Below the pieces are notes generated by a model, which saw nothing but the letters and a program-made list of their open reading frames with translations, ran no database searches and was not told the origin of the DNA. The position numbers and the translations under genes are program-made. Of a stretch of DNA of 64,000 nt, positions 40,676 to 52,800 are shown one piece after another. The stretch's first letter is position 1; every line of letters starts with the position of its first letter. Origin of the DNA: Serripes groenlandicus (taxonomy: Eukaryota; Mollusca; Bivalvia; Cardiida; Cardiidae); the NCBI GenBank assembly GCA_031761405.1, contig JASEVX010000005.1, positions 6,841,724 to 6,905,723 on the forward strand, in the 5' to 3' direction.

Positions 40676-40844
40676 ATGGCTGCGCCCATGAAACAAGTTA
40701 TGCTAGTTACGACTAAAAACTGTGCCTGTCCTCTAAGACGATTTTACATATTGAACAAAGCGAATTATTGCACTACAAACAAACCAGAGGGGATACGCGC
40801 ACCATTTCCTAAGAGAGTAAAACCGCTACGAACCGATAAAGATG
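40676..40844 (+). CDS. MRPS35: MRPS35 exon 1 (start codon, mitochondrial presequence)
   Basis: Encodes 56 residues and one base: [28 protein letters not shown], then a basic Pro-rich stretch ending LRTDKD. It has no acidic residue before the first 40 or so and many Lys/Arg/Thr, as expected of a matrix-targeting signal; RRFY could be a processing site (inference). The donor GATG|GTAAAC (phase 1) joins exon 2 to give DKDGYRIMDS. The ATG at 40676 lies in a TISU-like context. Confidence 0.85.
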
Positions 40845-43800
40845 GTAAACACTAACTCTAAAGATAACCTAAGGATTTGTAACTCCAAGGACACATTAAA
40901 ATCAAACCAGAGTTAAATAAAAGAACCAATTACATGTCTTGATTTTGTGAAGAATTCGAGACCTCCGTTAGCCCTCTTGCTTTTCCTAATTCTGCCTAAT
41001 GTTACTTTCGTCCCGGGGTCCGTTCGCTCCGCTCCACAAGTTGACCCGTAGCTTCAATTGAAATAAAACTTAATTTTTATATTTAACTCTTTCCCACATA
41101 AAACGAATGTACTGCAGACGACTTGCTAAACAACCAAGCAAAAATATGGAAAATTTCTCTAAATGTAGGTTTAATTACTCGAAAATATTGTGGCAAATGG
41201 AGAAATTGATAGTTTTGAGAAATTTCTCCTTTTGTCATTTTTTTTTTTCAAAAGTCGTCTGCTGCAGAGGCGTCAGAAAAGATTTATCAAATATGGTTCC
41301 AAATGGCTGGTCCTGATGAGTAGACATCAAATACAACTTGCATGATAGGCTTACAGTTGTAAAATTGAGTTCATGTAGTGACGGTAGTCGTATATAATAT
41401 GTGATTTCTCAAAAATGTCTGAATGCCAAATATTTGAAATAGTTGAAATTGCCCGCAAAAAGAAATTAGGGACAGGGTGTACCCAACTGGATCATATTCT
41501 GACGGGCTTCTAAAATATGGCACCCACTTTTTTTAAGTGACACATTCTTACTTAGAAGATTCACTACCCCATTTTATTGGATTGTTTAACCTTTTCCCAC
41601 ATATATATGATATAGCAAACCTGCAGCAGATGACTTTAAAAGCATGTTGGCAAAAACCCAGAAAATCTCTATAAATGAAGGTATAATTAATGCAAAAAGT
41701 TGAAGACATTGTGGCAAATGGTGAAATTGCTCGTTTTGAGCAATTTCTCCTTTTGCCACATTGTCTTTAAAAAAAGTCGTCTGATGAGAGGCGTCAGAAA
41801 GCGTCTATAGGTGGAAAAGGGTTAAAAGTTGATATGTAACTGTTGTAGGGCCTTCCAACTTTATGATCTACCTTTTTTCCTGACATCATTATTTTAGGCC
41901 TATTCTCCCATTACTTTTTTTTGCAGTCAGTTAAGAAGTGTGTTACTATTTTCTGATGTCTAAAGATGAATTTATTACTCAACAACGTAGTTTATTTTAA
42001 TGCTTATGATCACAAACTTATTAGACATAAAAATACAACAATTGTCTACAAATTATTTGTATTTTCAATGCTACATGAATAGCTCCATATTTGTTAATAT
42101 GTGTATAGCCTAAGGTGTAACCTATTTCGGGTAAATAAACTTTTAATGGTGATGTCGCTTATCATGACCCCATAGAGATTTGTTGTACATGTTTACATAA
42201 ATAATTTATGAGTCCTACATGTTGCATAGATAAACAGAACAAATTATGAGTCAAAATGTCGGAAAGGTAAATTACATAGTATATTTACAAATTACATAAA
42301 GACTTACTCGTATTTATGAGTAAAGGTGCTTCCTATTTCGGCTAAACAAACAAATATTAATGATGATGCATCTTATCATGACCTCATAGAGATATTTTTA
42401 TAAATCATTTAAGAGTCCTACCGTCTTATGCAAATAAACTTAAAATCATCATCTGTGCATGTATATTCCACTTCAAAATATGGCCAAGATATTAATTCCA
42501 TGAAAAAATGATGACGGGTACAAACATTAATCGCTATTATGCCGATTGCTAAAAAAGTTGAGGTTGATTTGATTTAAAATTGTTTCGATCCATTGAGAAA
42601 AGCAAGCCCCGCCCCCTGGTGGCCATGTTTTTCTTATTTTTACATGTATATATATAAAGTGAAAACTTTTAAAAATTTCTGGCCTGATTTGAAAATAATT
42701 TGGCACAAAATGAATATTCCTTCAGTGACCTACTACCAAGATTGTTGAAATTATTCCAATCCGTCGAAAAACATGGCCATCAGGGGGTGGGGCTTGTTTT
42801 CCTAATATGTATGTTTAGTAAATGGGAAAGCTTTAAGATGCAAGAATAATTGAATGTCAATATTTATCTTGTCTTAACCCTTTCCCTCATATAGACGCTT
42901 TCTGACGCCTCTGCAGCAGACGGTCTTTTGAAAACATAGTGACAAAAGAAGAAATTGCTCAAACGAGCAATTTCTCCTTTTGCCACAACGTTTTCCACTT
43001 TAAGTCATATGTTATCCATTCAATTATAGAGATTTTCTATGTTTTGACAAAATAAGTTCAAAGTGTGCTGCGGAATTGTCGTATGAGGGAAAGGGTTAAG
43101 GGGATAATTTCTCCGTCATCTGTCTGTCTGTCTGTTTATCACACTTTCCCTGACTGATAAACATTTTTTTATTTCACAGGTTATAGGATAATGGACAGTG
43201 TAATAGTTCCTCCTGTCAATCAAAGTTTTAAAGTTGGTAGAGAGGAATGGAGACAAAAAATAATATTTGTAAGTTTCAGTAATGCTTTCCCACATACAAC
43301 AAATCTAGACAATCTCTTTAAATTTAAGTTTATATTTTTAATTGAGTTGAAAACATTCACTATGAGCAATTTCTCCCTGTGTCACAATGTTTTCAAAAGT
43401 CATCTGCTGCAGGGGCATCAGCAAGTGTTCTGTATGAGGAAAAGGGTTTACTTTTAATAGGTTCAAAATTTACGTGTATATTTAGCTCACCAGAGAGCTT
43501 AAATGTTGGCATTAGAGACATTACCAAAATGTTTAAATTTTACATTCACAATCAAGTTCCACACCAGGCTCTATGCTGACCTGTTACAGCTCTTGACATG
43601 TTAAACAATTTAGTTGATATGACAGTTTTAAAGTTGTTTGCTTTACAATCTTTTGAAAATAGAAATTCAATAACAACATTTGACAAATATCAAATTTCTT
43701 GCTATATATACAAATTTTTCCTTTTTGGGGTATATGTCATCTGAAGCAGTTTCATTAGTTGAATGTGTTTTAACCCTTTCCCTCATATAGACGCTTTCTG

Positions 43801-46800
43801 ATGCCTCTGCAGCAGAAAAGCTTTTGAAAACATAGTGAAAAAAGAAGAAATTGCCACAACGTTTTCCACTTTAAGTCATAGGTTATCCATACAATTATAG
43901 AAATTTTCTATTTTTTGATTTTTTTTTCTATAATTGAATTGATAACCTATGACAAAAATTGGAAAAAATTGTGGTAAAAGGAGAATTTTTTTTTTTTTTG
44001 TCGCTATGTTTTCAAAAAGCCGTCTGCTGCAGAGGCATCAGAAAGCGTCTATATGAGGGAAAGGGTTAAAAAGACAAGGATGCCCATGCAGCACAAGTTC
44101 ATTCGTCGTCGTTGTTGTCACAAAACTTTAACCTTACCTCATAACTCCAAAACGGTTCAACTTTTTCAAATGAAATTTGGTACACATGTTCCTAGGAACA
44201 ATATGCATGCCTTTACCACGTATTATAACCCTGGCTTAAATATTTTTTCAGTAATGTCCCTTTTTCAACTTAGTGAAAACAGACAAGCATTTGCGTTCAA
44301 TCCGCAACAGTTTTGTTTCCCTGAATAGTTTTTTTTGCTCAGATGATGCGGAAATATCAAGTAAAGCAATAAAATTGAATTATGTAAAAATGAAAGCTGC
44401 TAACATGTCAAAATGTGTCTACATTTGGGAACGAGTTTTAAACAGAAACATTTTTACAAAGATTTCTATTTAATGAAAGATTGTTATTCTTTCACTTGTT
44501 TGTTTATTTTCCAGACAAGAATGAACATGAAGCCTCCCCGATACACAACAATGCCTGAAGATGTAGACTGGACCAATGTCTGGCCATCGGCTCACTCATT
44601 TAAAGGTTCAGTGGTTCCACTACCTGTAAGAATGGGTCAGATAAAGGTAGGTTGACCTCATTAACTCTTAAATCTCCACCAGTCCACTTTGATAATAAAT
44701 TGTGGTCAATCTCAATACATGAAAGTATAGTCTTTTTAGATATACAATGTTTTCAGCTCTGTATGACTATCAAAATTTTACTTTAAATTTTCCAAATAAA
44801 ATCTAACACATTTTAACCTGAATGTTTGGAAAGCAAACATCTCATTAAACATTTTGATTCCCTTAATATGAAAGCTTATTTTGTTATTTTATGAAATAAA
44901 AATTAATGGATATCTACATTTCAACCATGCTCTACAAATCCTAACCATGGGGCATTTGTGTGAAATGTAGATCTTGATCTAATTATTCATATGAGTCTCA
45001 TTTGTTTGCCACAGAATGATCATATTGTATGGGCCAACTTACATCTTTTAACCCTTTCCCTCATATAGACGCTTTCTGACGCCTCTGCAGCAGACGGCTT
45101 TTTGAAAACATATAGTGACAAAAGAAATCAAAGCGCCAATGGCACTGTAGTGGCGATCGTATGGAAAATCCTGCAAAGTAACAAGCAGTATATCGGTGTA
45201 GGGCTTGCGATGACTCTGGTGCGGGTAAATTTGAGAATGTATCAACCCTGCATCTTTTGACAGTAGAATAATGTTAGTTTGCCAGAATGTTGTCTTGGTG
45301 ATTTTTAACGAATTATTTTTTCTCAAAAAATAATAAAGTTAACGCGATCGTGTTTTTTTCCGGAAGTCACGGTTAAACTACACTTCCGCTTAGAATACAC
45401 ATTCGCTGCACCTAAATAGTCCTAGTATTTTTTCGATATTAAAATGACTTCTACGTGTTATTTCAATACAGTGAAGTCATAATTATACTATCGAATCATC
45501 ATAGATAATCAATTTTCTAGAAAATATCAAATTAACAGTACGCGCATATATATCTCATTTGTCGGCAGGTACGTATAAGGCACGAGTATGAATTTTAGTC
45601 GTATGCCCATTCACTAGAAGTCGACCCCACGCTGTATAGAACAATGTTAATCTCACAAATATGCCACTACGCAGAGCTAATTATAGATCATGGTTTACAT
45701 ACGCGCGCATTCAGTTAGCTTAATATATATACGAAAGTAACGCTCATACGTTGTATCAAAGTACCGTGGTGTAATGCAGAGCGTGTAGAACTTCTAAGCA
45801 TGGACTATTTATGGACGCGAGTTCGGGTCCCAATTGGAACTGTTCTTTTTTTTTTTTTTTAATTCTTATTTTATGCGATTTTTTAAACATTATAGATTAA
45901 TAATAATTAATTCACTCACATGAAACATAGTTATAATATAAGCCGAAATCCTGGATCCGCCCCTGGTGACGAAAACAAATCAAACTAACAATGTAAATCT
46001 CACAAATATGCCATGGGTGTTTTGACAGACTTTACGCAGAGCTCAGTGTGAAAGAGTTAGTGTGCATGTTAAACGCTCGCATCGCCGTTGAAATGCTACA
46101 TTTACTAAAACTGTCAACTGATAAAAAAAATCTCTTGACAAAAATATTAATAATAATAAAATAGACTAAATTGTGCAATAGCATGATCAATTGCATTCAT
46201 AAATTTGATTTTACAATACATGTTCAAAATAATTCGTTACCAGTACTTTCTGTACTTTGATTTAGTTACATTCTGAAATTGGTCATGATGTGTTCAAAAT
46301 TAGGCCATTCCAAAGTTATGAAAAATCTAGTTGGTATTCGATAGACTACCGTTTTAGCTCATTAGAATGGCTATTTGTAATCTAAATTGTTCGGGTAATC
46401 ACATGTTCATCACCAGGTCGCTAGGCCATATTAAGATAAAATATTTTTTACACTTTAGAAATGACTAAATTATCAAGAAAGGAGAGAAAACAATATCTAT
46501 TAGTTTAGTATTTGTTTCAATGATGTCCGATATTAAACAGGTCTGTTCAATTTAGGCCCTTCACATTGCATGATTGAGGCCGAGCCCCGGTAGCTCAGTC
46601 GGTAGCGACGCGGGCTGTCAATCCAGAGGTTGTGCGTTCGAATCCCGGCTCGGCCAACTTTCTTTCCGACGATTGACAATAGTCATTGCGACATGCATCA
46701 TTCGTCTTCCACCAATGGGCTAAGTCTATGTGGAAAAGCAGCCAGTTGCTTGGAAAGATTGTTGTGTGGAGTACTGGTGTGAGAAAACCAGGAAATGCAT

Positions 46801-49800
46801 GAGTAGGTGAACTGGCCGCCGTGATATAACTGAGAAATTGTTAAAAACGGCGTTAAACCCCAATCAATCAATCAATTGCATGATTGAGGGCATCCTCGGT
46901 ACCCAGGCTATTCATAAAATATATGATACCCTGGGCAAATTGGCTGTACAAATCTCGTACTCATGAATAATTTATCAGGTGAAATGCAGCCTTTTGATTG
47001 GCCGCATGAAACAAACCTCATGCGGTACGAAAATTACAGTGTTGTTACAGAGGAAATCGTGGAGCATGCTTTACGAAATTTCGCTAGCCAATTTGCCCAG
47101 GGTATCATATATGTTATGAATAGCCTGGGTACCGAGGATGGATTGAGGGTTGTCAGAGACATATAAACACAGTGTATTTATATGTCTCTGAGGTTGTTAA
47201 ACTGCTTCGAATAATGTGAGTGCAACATGCTCAAAAAGCACAACTTCACTATTTGCCAAACTGTTCAATTTATAAAAATATAGGCATATATTATAATGCT
47301 CGATCTCCAAACTAAATTAGGCTACACTTTCAGCATTGATTGCTAATTGACTCTAGAACGTGCAGACATGTATACATAACGTGTGTACACACTGACATCG
47401 TGTGTCCTTTAAACCTTTGTGAACCAGTCTTATCATCTAGACGCTTTCATATATTTAAACAACTACACAATAAAGCGTTTATAATATTGAGATAATTAGA
47501 GTCTCGCGAGCTATTTATAGAACCTTTTGGAATTTCCAGATTTGAGTTATTTTGCAAGGCAGATAGAACGCGCAATGATATTTATTATCTGCCCAATCAT
47601 GACGAAGAGATAATATTTACATATTTTAACTCTATGTAGATAATGTCTCGATAAAACTCAAATATTAGTAACAATCCAAAGTAGCACTGACATAATTATT
47701 ATTAATCACGTCTCTGCATCAATGATGGAACTATAACGGATGTGAGTAAATTAGTTTGCAGTAAGGAAAAAAAATATCAACCGATTGTTCAAAACCGACT
47801 ATGTAAATATTTTTCGTTGTTGTTGTTTCTGTTAGCATTGTGGCGATTGTCAAACCAATCGCTACAAAAATTGCTCAAAACGAGCAATTTCTCCTTTTGC
47901 CACAATGTTTTCCACTTTTCGTCATAGGTTATCCATTCAATTATAGAGATTTTCCATTTTTTGACAAAATATGTTTAAAGTCGTCTGCTGCAAAATTGTC
48001 ATATGAGGGAAAGGGTTAATCTTTACTTAAGTCTTGTGATAAAAATTATAGGTTCCTGGAGTTGGGCTCATTTGATGTCTGCTTCTGTGTTCACGCCTCT
48101 ATATGATGTATCTGCAGCAAAATAAAATCGCTTGTTTCTGCCATCTCAGTTGATGGTATGGGTCATACGTAGAGGGCTATATTTTATGTCCGCTCCATAT
48201 CACTTGTAAAGTCAATGCGACATGCGTCATTCGTCTTCCACCAATGGGCTAAGTCTATGTGGAAAAGCAGCCAGTTGCTTTGGAAGATTGTTGTGTGGAG
48301 TACTGGTGTGAGAAAACCAGGAAATGCATGAGTTGGTGAACTGGCCGCCGTGATATAACTGAGAAATTGTTAAAAACGGCGTTAAACCCCAATCAATCAA
48401 TCAACTATATCACTTGTACCACTTGAAGGGTTTTAAAATAACTCGCCACAAATGTTCACAATATTGAAACAATGTGCAGAGCACATGTTTCTGCCAACTC
48501 AGGTGAAGCTCATGGTAACATTAAAAATTCAAAGGTCATAAGACTATGTTTCGTTTCCATTTCATATCTAAAAAATAGAGCAATTTCTTCTTTTGTCACT
48601 ATGTATTCAAAAAGCCGTTTGCTACAGAGGCATCAGAAAGCGTCTACATGAGGGAAAGGGTTAACGTTTTTGAAACAAATCGCCACAAGCGTTCATCATA
48701 TTCAGACAATGTGCAGAGCACACATTTCTGCCACCTCAGTTTAAGGTGTCAAGGTCACACTTAAAGGTCAGAGGTCATATGACTGTCTTTATGTCTGCTC
48801 CATATCTCTTATACCTCTTGTAGGATATTGAAATAACTCCCTATAAAGTGTTCAGAAAATCGAAACGATGTGCAGATTGCATGTTTTTGACATACTTAAT
48901 TTGTTCAAACACCCTGTATTAGTATGACAATTACGCAAAAACAACCATTTAATTATATTCTACAAGAGGCATCATAACTTTTAAAACTTCTGTCTTTGCA
49001 TCTAGAGTACCTGGTACTACCAATGTAATTGCAATTGACAATCATTATACGCTGTGTATGTCAAGGTCGCCCCTATCAGTCGAGCGTCTGTGCCGTACGC
49101 GGTGCTCTTGTTCATATATACAATAAATTTCAGCACATGACTGAAAACATAGAGGCAGGAATATAGAAAATCTCTGTAATTATGTAATAGATCTGAAAAC
49201 TCATGAGCAATTCCTTCTTTTCACACAATGTTTATCGAAAGTTGTTTGTTGCATAGATGTTGAAATGCAGAAATGGTTAACCCTTTCCCTCATATAGATG
49301 CTTTCTGACGCCTCTGCAGCAGACGGCTTTTTGAAAACATAGTGACAAAAGAAGAAATTGCACAAAACGTGCAATTTCTCCTTTTCCCACAATGTTTTCC
49401 ACTTTTAGTCATAGGTTATCCATTCAAATATAGAGATTTTCTATTTTTTAACAAAATATGTTCAAAGTCGTCTGCTGCAGAATTGTCGTATGTTGGAAAA
49501 TTTTAAATATTATTTTTATTTTTTTCTAGTCCACAACAGAAGCAGCCGGAGATGGCCTTTCACCTGCCAAGTATGCTAATCTCGAACTGATGAAAATCCC
49601 AAATTTCCTTCATTTGACACCAAATCATATTCGTAAACACTGTATCGCTATGAAAAGTAAGTTGTGTGATAAATTGAGATTCGGCAAGTCGGACAATCTT
49701 TCATTCTTTAAGTAAGCCTTTTTTACATGCAGACACATTTCGGCACATTTACTCCATATACTTCTTGAAAACATTGGAGCAAAAGGAAAATTTTACACTT

Positions 49801-52800
49801 CAATTATACTTTTATTTTCTAACAGTTTGTATTGATGCTGTCTGCTTTATATTTGCTGTATATGGGAAAGGACTTATATTTAAAATAATTCAACTGATCA
49901 CTCACCATCTGTTGTCATCGTCTGTCCGTCCGTTTAAATTTTCCTACAAGCAACTTCTTCTCCTAAACCAATGTGGATCACAGGAATATTCCTTAGAATA
50001 AAATTCTTTAAAGTTATTTAAGGAATTGAAATATATGCAGAACTTTGGTTGCTGTGGCATCAGAAAGAGGCACAAATGCTTTTGAAATCTTATTGTCCAA
50101 AACTACTTGCCCCTTTGAAGCTTATTTGGCACAAATATTTCTTGGGTGACCCTACAAATTATTCCGATCTGTTGCAAAACATGGCTTTGTTTTCCTAATA
50201 TATATATAGTAAAAATCTTCTTGTCCAAAAGTACTGGCCTGATTTGAAAATGATCTGGCACAGATGTTACTTAGGTAACCCTCTATCAAGTTATATGGAT
50301 CGGATGAAAATTATAGCCACCCAGAGGGCTTGGTTTGTTTCCCTTATATGTTTATGGTAAAATTCTTCTTATTGCTCATCATAAGGTATTCTGATTGCCC
50401 TGATGTCGTCAACATTTTCTTTAAATGACATCTTATCTATAAGGATTTTAACCGAACTTGATAGGTATGATCCTTGAGAGGTCCTCTTTGAAAGTTGAAA
50501 CAGTTACTGTCCATAGCATTACAATTTCTAGGTCAGCCCTGAATTGTAAATTATTTGGCACAAATATTCCTTTGCCGACCATCTATCAAATTATTCCAAT
50601 GCGGCAGAGCTTGTTTTCCTTTTATGTGTATGTATATTGTAAAAACTAATATGTATACTGTATATATTGAAAACTTAAAACAATCTTCTTGTCCAAATGT
50701 TCTGGCCTGATTTGAAAATGATTTGACACAAATGTGACTTGGATGACCCTCTACTAAAACAGGGGGTGGCAGGTGGCAAGGTTGTGACTCAATGAATTGT
50801 TTGGGTATGTGTTATGAGTTTCCTTTTATATATAGAGTAAGAACACTGAAAACCATTAAAATTAAGTTCTATTTTATCATGATCGAGTGATTCTCTTATT
50901 GATATCTCAGTCGGTAGCGACGCAGGCTGTCAATCCAGGGGTTGTGAGGTCGAATCCCGGCTCGGCCCAACTTTCTTTGCGACGTTTGACAAAAGTCAAT
51001 GCGACATGCGTCATTCGTCTTCCACCAATGGGCTAAGTCTATGTGGAAAAGCAGCCAGTTGCTTGTGAAGATTGTTGTGTGGAGTACTGGTGTGAGAAAA
51101 CCAGGAAATACGTGTTTAGGTGAACTGGCCGCCGTGATATGACTGAGAAATTGTTAAAAACGGCGTTAAACCCCAATCAATCAATCAATCTTATTGATAT
51201 GCTGGTAAACATGTCAGTATTTGACAAATTTTCCTGACATTTCAAGGGCTTGGCGTGAAACGGTTGTAACTAAAATTGTAACCTGTTTTGAAAACCCTTG
51301 TTTAGGGACAATTTTGACCCCTTTGTAAACAATGCAAATTTAGGTGCCATTGCTCAGAACGAAATTGGTTTTTTTGCAGACAACTTTTGAAAACATTGTG
51401 ACAAAGGAAGAAATTGCTCATATTGATCAATTTCTCCTTTTGCCACAATGTTTTTTTAACTTCATTCAGTAATTGTTCTTTCATCTTAAAAGAGTTTCCA
51501 TATTTTTGAAGTCAGCTGCTGCAAATGTGTTGTATATGGAAGAGGGTTAACATATAAATACAAATCAACCATCTCTGTGGTGTAGTGATTAAGGAGACAA
51601 CCTCAGGAGATTAGGGTTTGAATCCCTGATCAAGTCATACCAAAAAATGGCTTCCCATTATTACTGAAGCATTGATGTCAGGATAAATGAAACTGTAGTA
51701 CTTCTTACCATTTGTGATATTTAACCCTTTCCCTCATACGACAATTCTGCAGCAGATGAAATTGAACATATTTTGTCAACAAATGGAAAATCTCTATAAT
51801 TGAATGGATAACCTAAGACTAAAAGTGGAAAACATTGTGGCAAAAGGAGAAATTGCACGTTTTGTGCAATTTCTTCTTTTGTCACTATGTTTCCAAATAG
51901 CCGTCTGCTGCAGAGGCATCAGAAAGCGTCTATATGAGGGAAAGGGTTAACTCAGCTGTATATATAAAACATCTGATGACAGTCAAAGACTATTATGAGC
52001 TGTGTCACTTGAAGACTAACCTTCTGGAATTGACTATCCACAGAGATACAGATCAACCTGTGCCTCCAGTCTTATAAGGATCTTTTCGCTATCTAGTCCT
52101 ACAAGCATCCTTGAAAGCTCTTGAGAATGTTTTAGATTAATACATGGCTGAATTGGTTTGCAATTCAATTGTAACTGTTGAAATTGTACAAGTTTACAGT
52201 TTGATTAATACAAATGATAACACGGGAGCAAAAGGAGAAATGGCTTACTTTGCTCCGCTTCTTACTTTGGTTAAATGTTTTCAGAGGCTGTCTGCTGCAG
52301 ATGTTGCAAAATGCTCCTTCAAGGGGGAAAGGTGGCAAAAAGACTGTCTGTAAAGGGTTAACCCTTCCCCTGATACGGCATTTTTGCAGCAGACGACTTT
52401 TAACATATTTTGTCAAAAAATAGAAAATCTCTATAATTGAATGGATACCGGTAACCTATGACACAAAGTGGAAAACATTGTGTCAAAAGGAGAAATTGCT
52501 CATTTTGAGCAATTTCTTCTTTTGTCACTATGTTTTCAAAAACATCAGAAAGCATCTATATGAGGGAAAGGGTTAATATAAAAACCATTAACGGTTAGTT
52601 TTACAATGAAATGTGTAATTTCTGTTTATATAGAATACACAACACCCTGGCCAAAGGACCTAGACACTGACGAGGAGGTAACTAAAGATTTTCCGTTTGA
52701 AATAGTAACAAGTGATTATTGTTTCTCTGGTCCGTCTATCCGGGATAAAAGGGCAAGAATCGTTAAAATAAAGGTAACTATGTTTGTTAATTGTTTTAAC

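Larger units (their letters stand above)
45129..47867. mobile_element. 2.74-kb composite insertion in a MITE
   Basis: Near its ends are GTAGTGGCGATCGTATGG (45149) and CATTGTGGCGATTGTCAAAC (47837). The right end folds as GTGGCGATTGTCAAACCAAT plus CGCTAC. AAAT at both borders may be a 4-bp target duplication. Inside: a tRNA-like stretch (45774-45850), a duplicated segment CTCACAAATATGCCA (45650, 45998), a SINE, a 250-bp TIR element and a hairpin. No coding region recognised; class unknown. Confidence 0.5.
45048..48019 (+). mobile_element. TTAA MITE, subfamily A, split by a 2.7-kb insertion
   Basis: The left part 45048-45128 (TTAACCCTTTCCCTCATATA to GTGACAAAAGAAAT) and the right part 47868-48019 (AAATTGCTCAAAACGAGCAA to GAGGGAAAGGGTTAA) together make one complete copy. 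Confidence 0.85.
48040..49112 (-). mobile_element. HINE/pearl-like element, interrupted by a SINE and a MITE
   Basis: The 5'-type end, read on the minus strand, is AACAAGAGCACCGCGTACGG (49112 down). Core units of about 160 bp contain ATGTGCAGAGCACA(T/C), GCCA.CTCAG and TGACT..TTTATGTC(T/C)GCTCC. Three units survive around the insertions at 48209 and 48567. Confidence 0.65.

Noticed and set aside
43191..43268. ATG at 43191 as the MRPS35 start
   Set aside because: The frame continues upstream through a good acceptor at 43179/43180 and joins, in phase, the exon at 40676-40844 that encodes a presequence.
46578..46656. Functional tRNA gene with GTC anticodon (76 nt, 7-bp acceptor pairing)
   Set aside because: The T stem (GTGCG/CCCGG) and anticodon stem pair badly, and the sequence runs into a SINE body with AATC tail and a target duplication, so it is a SINE head.
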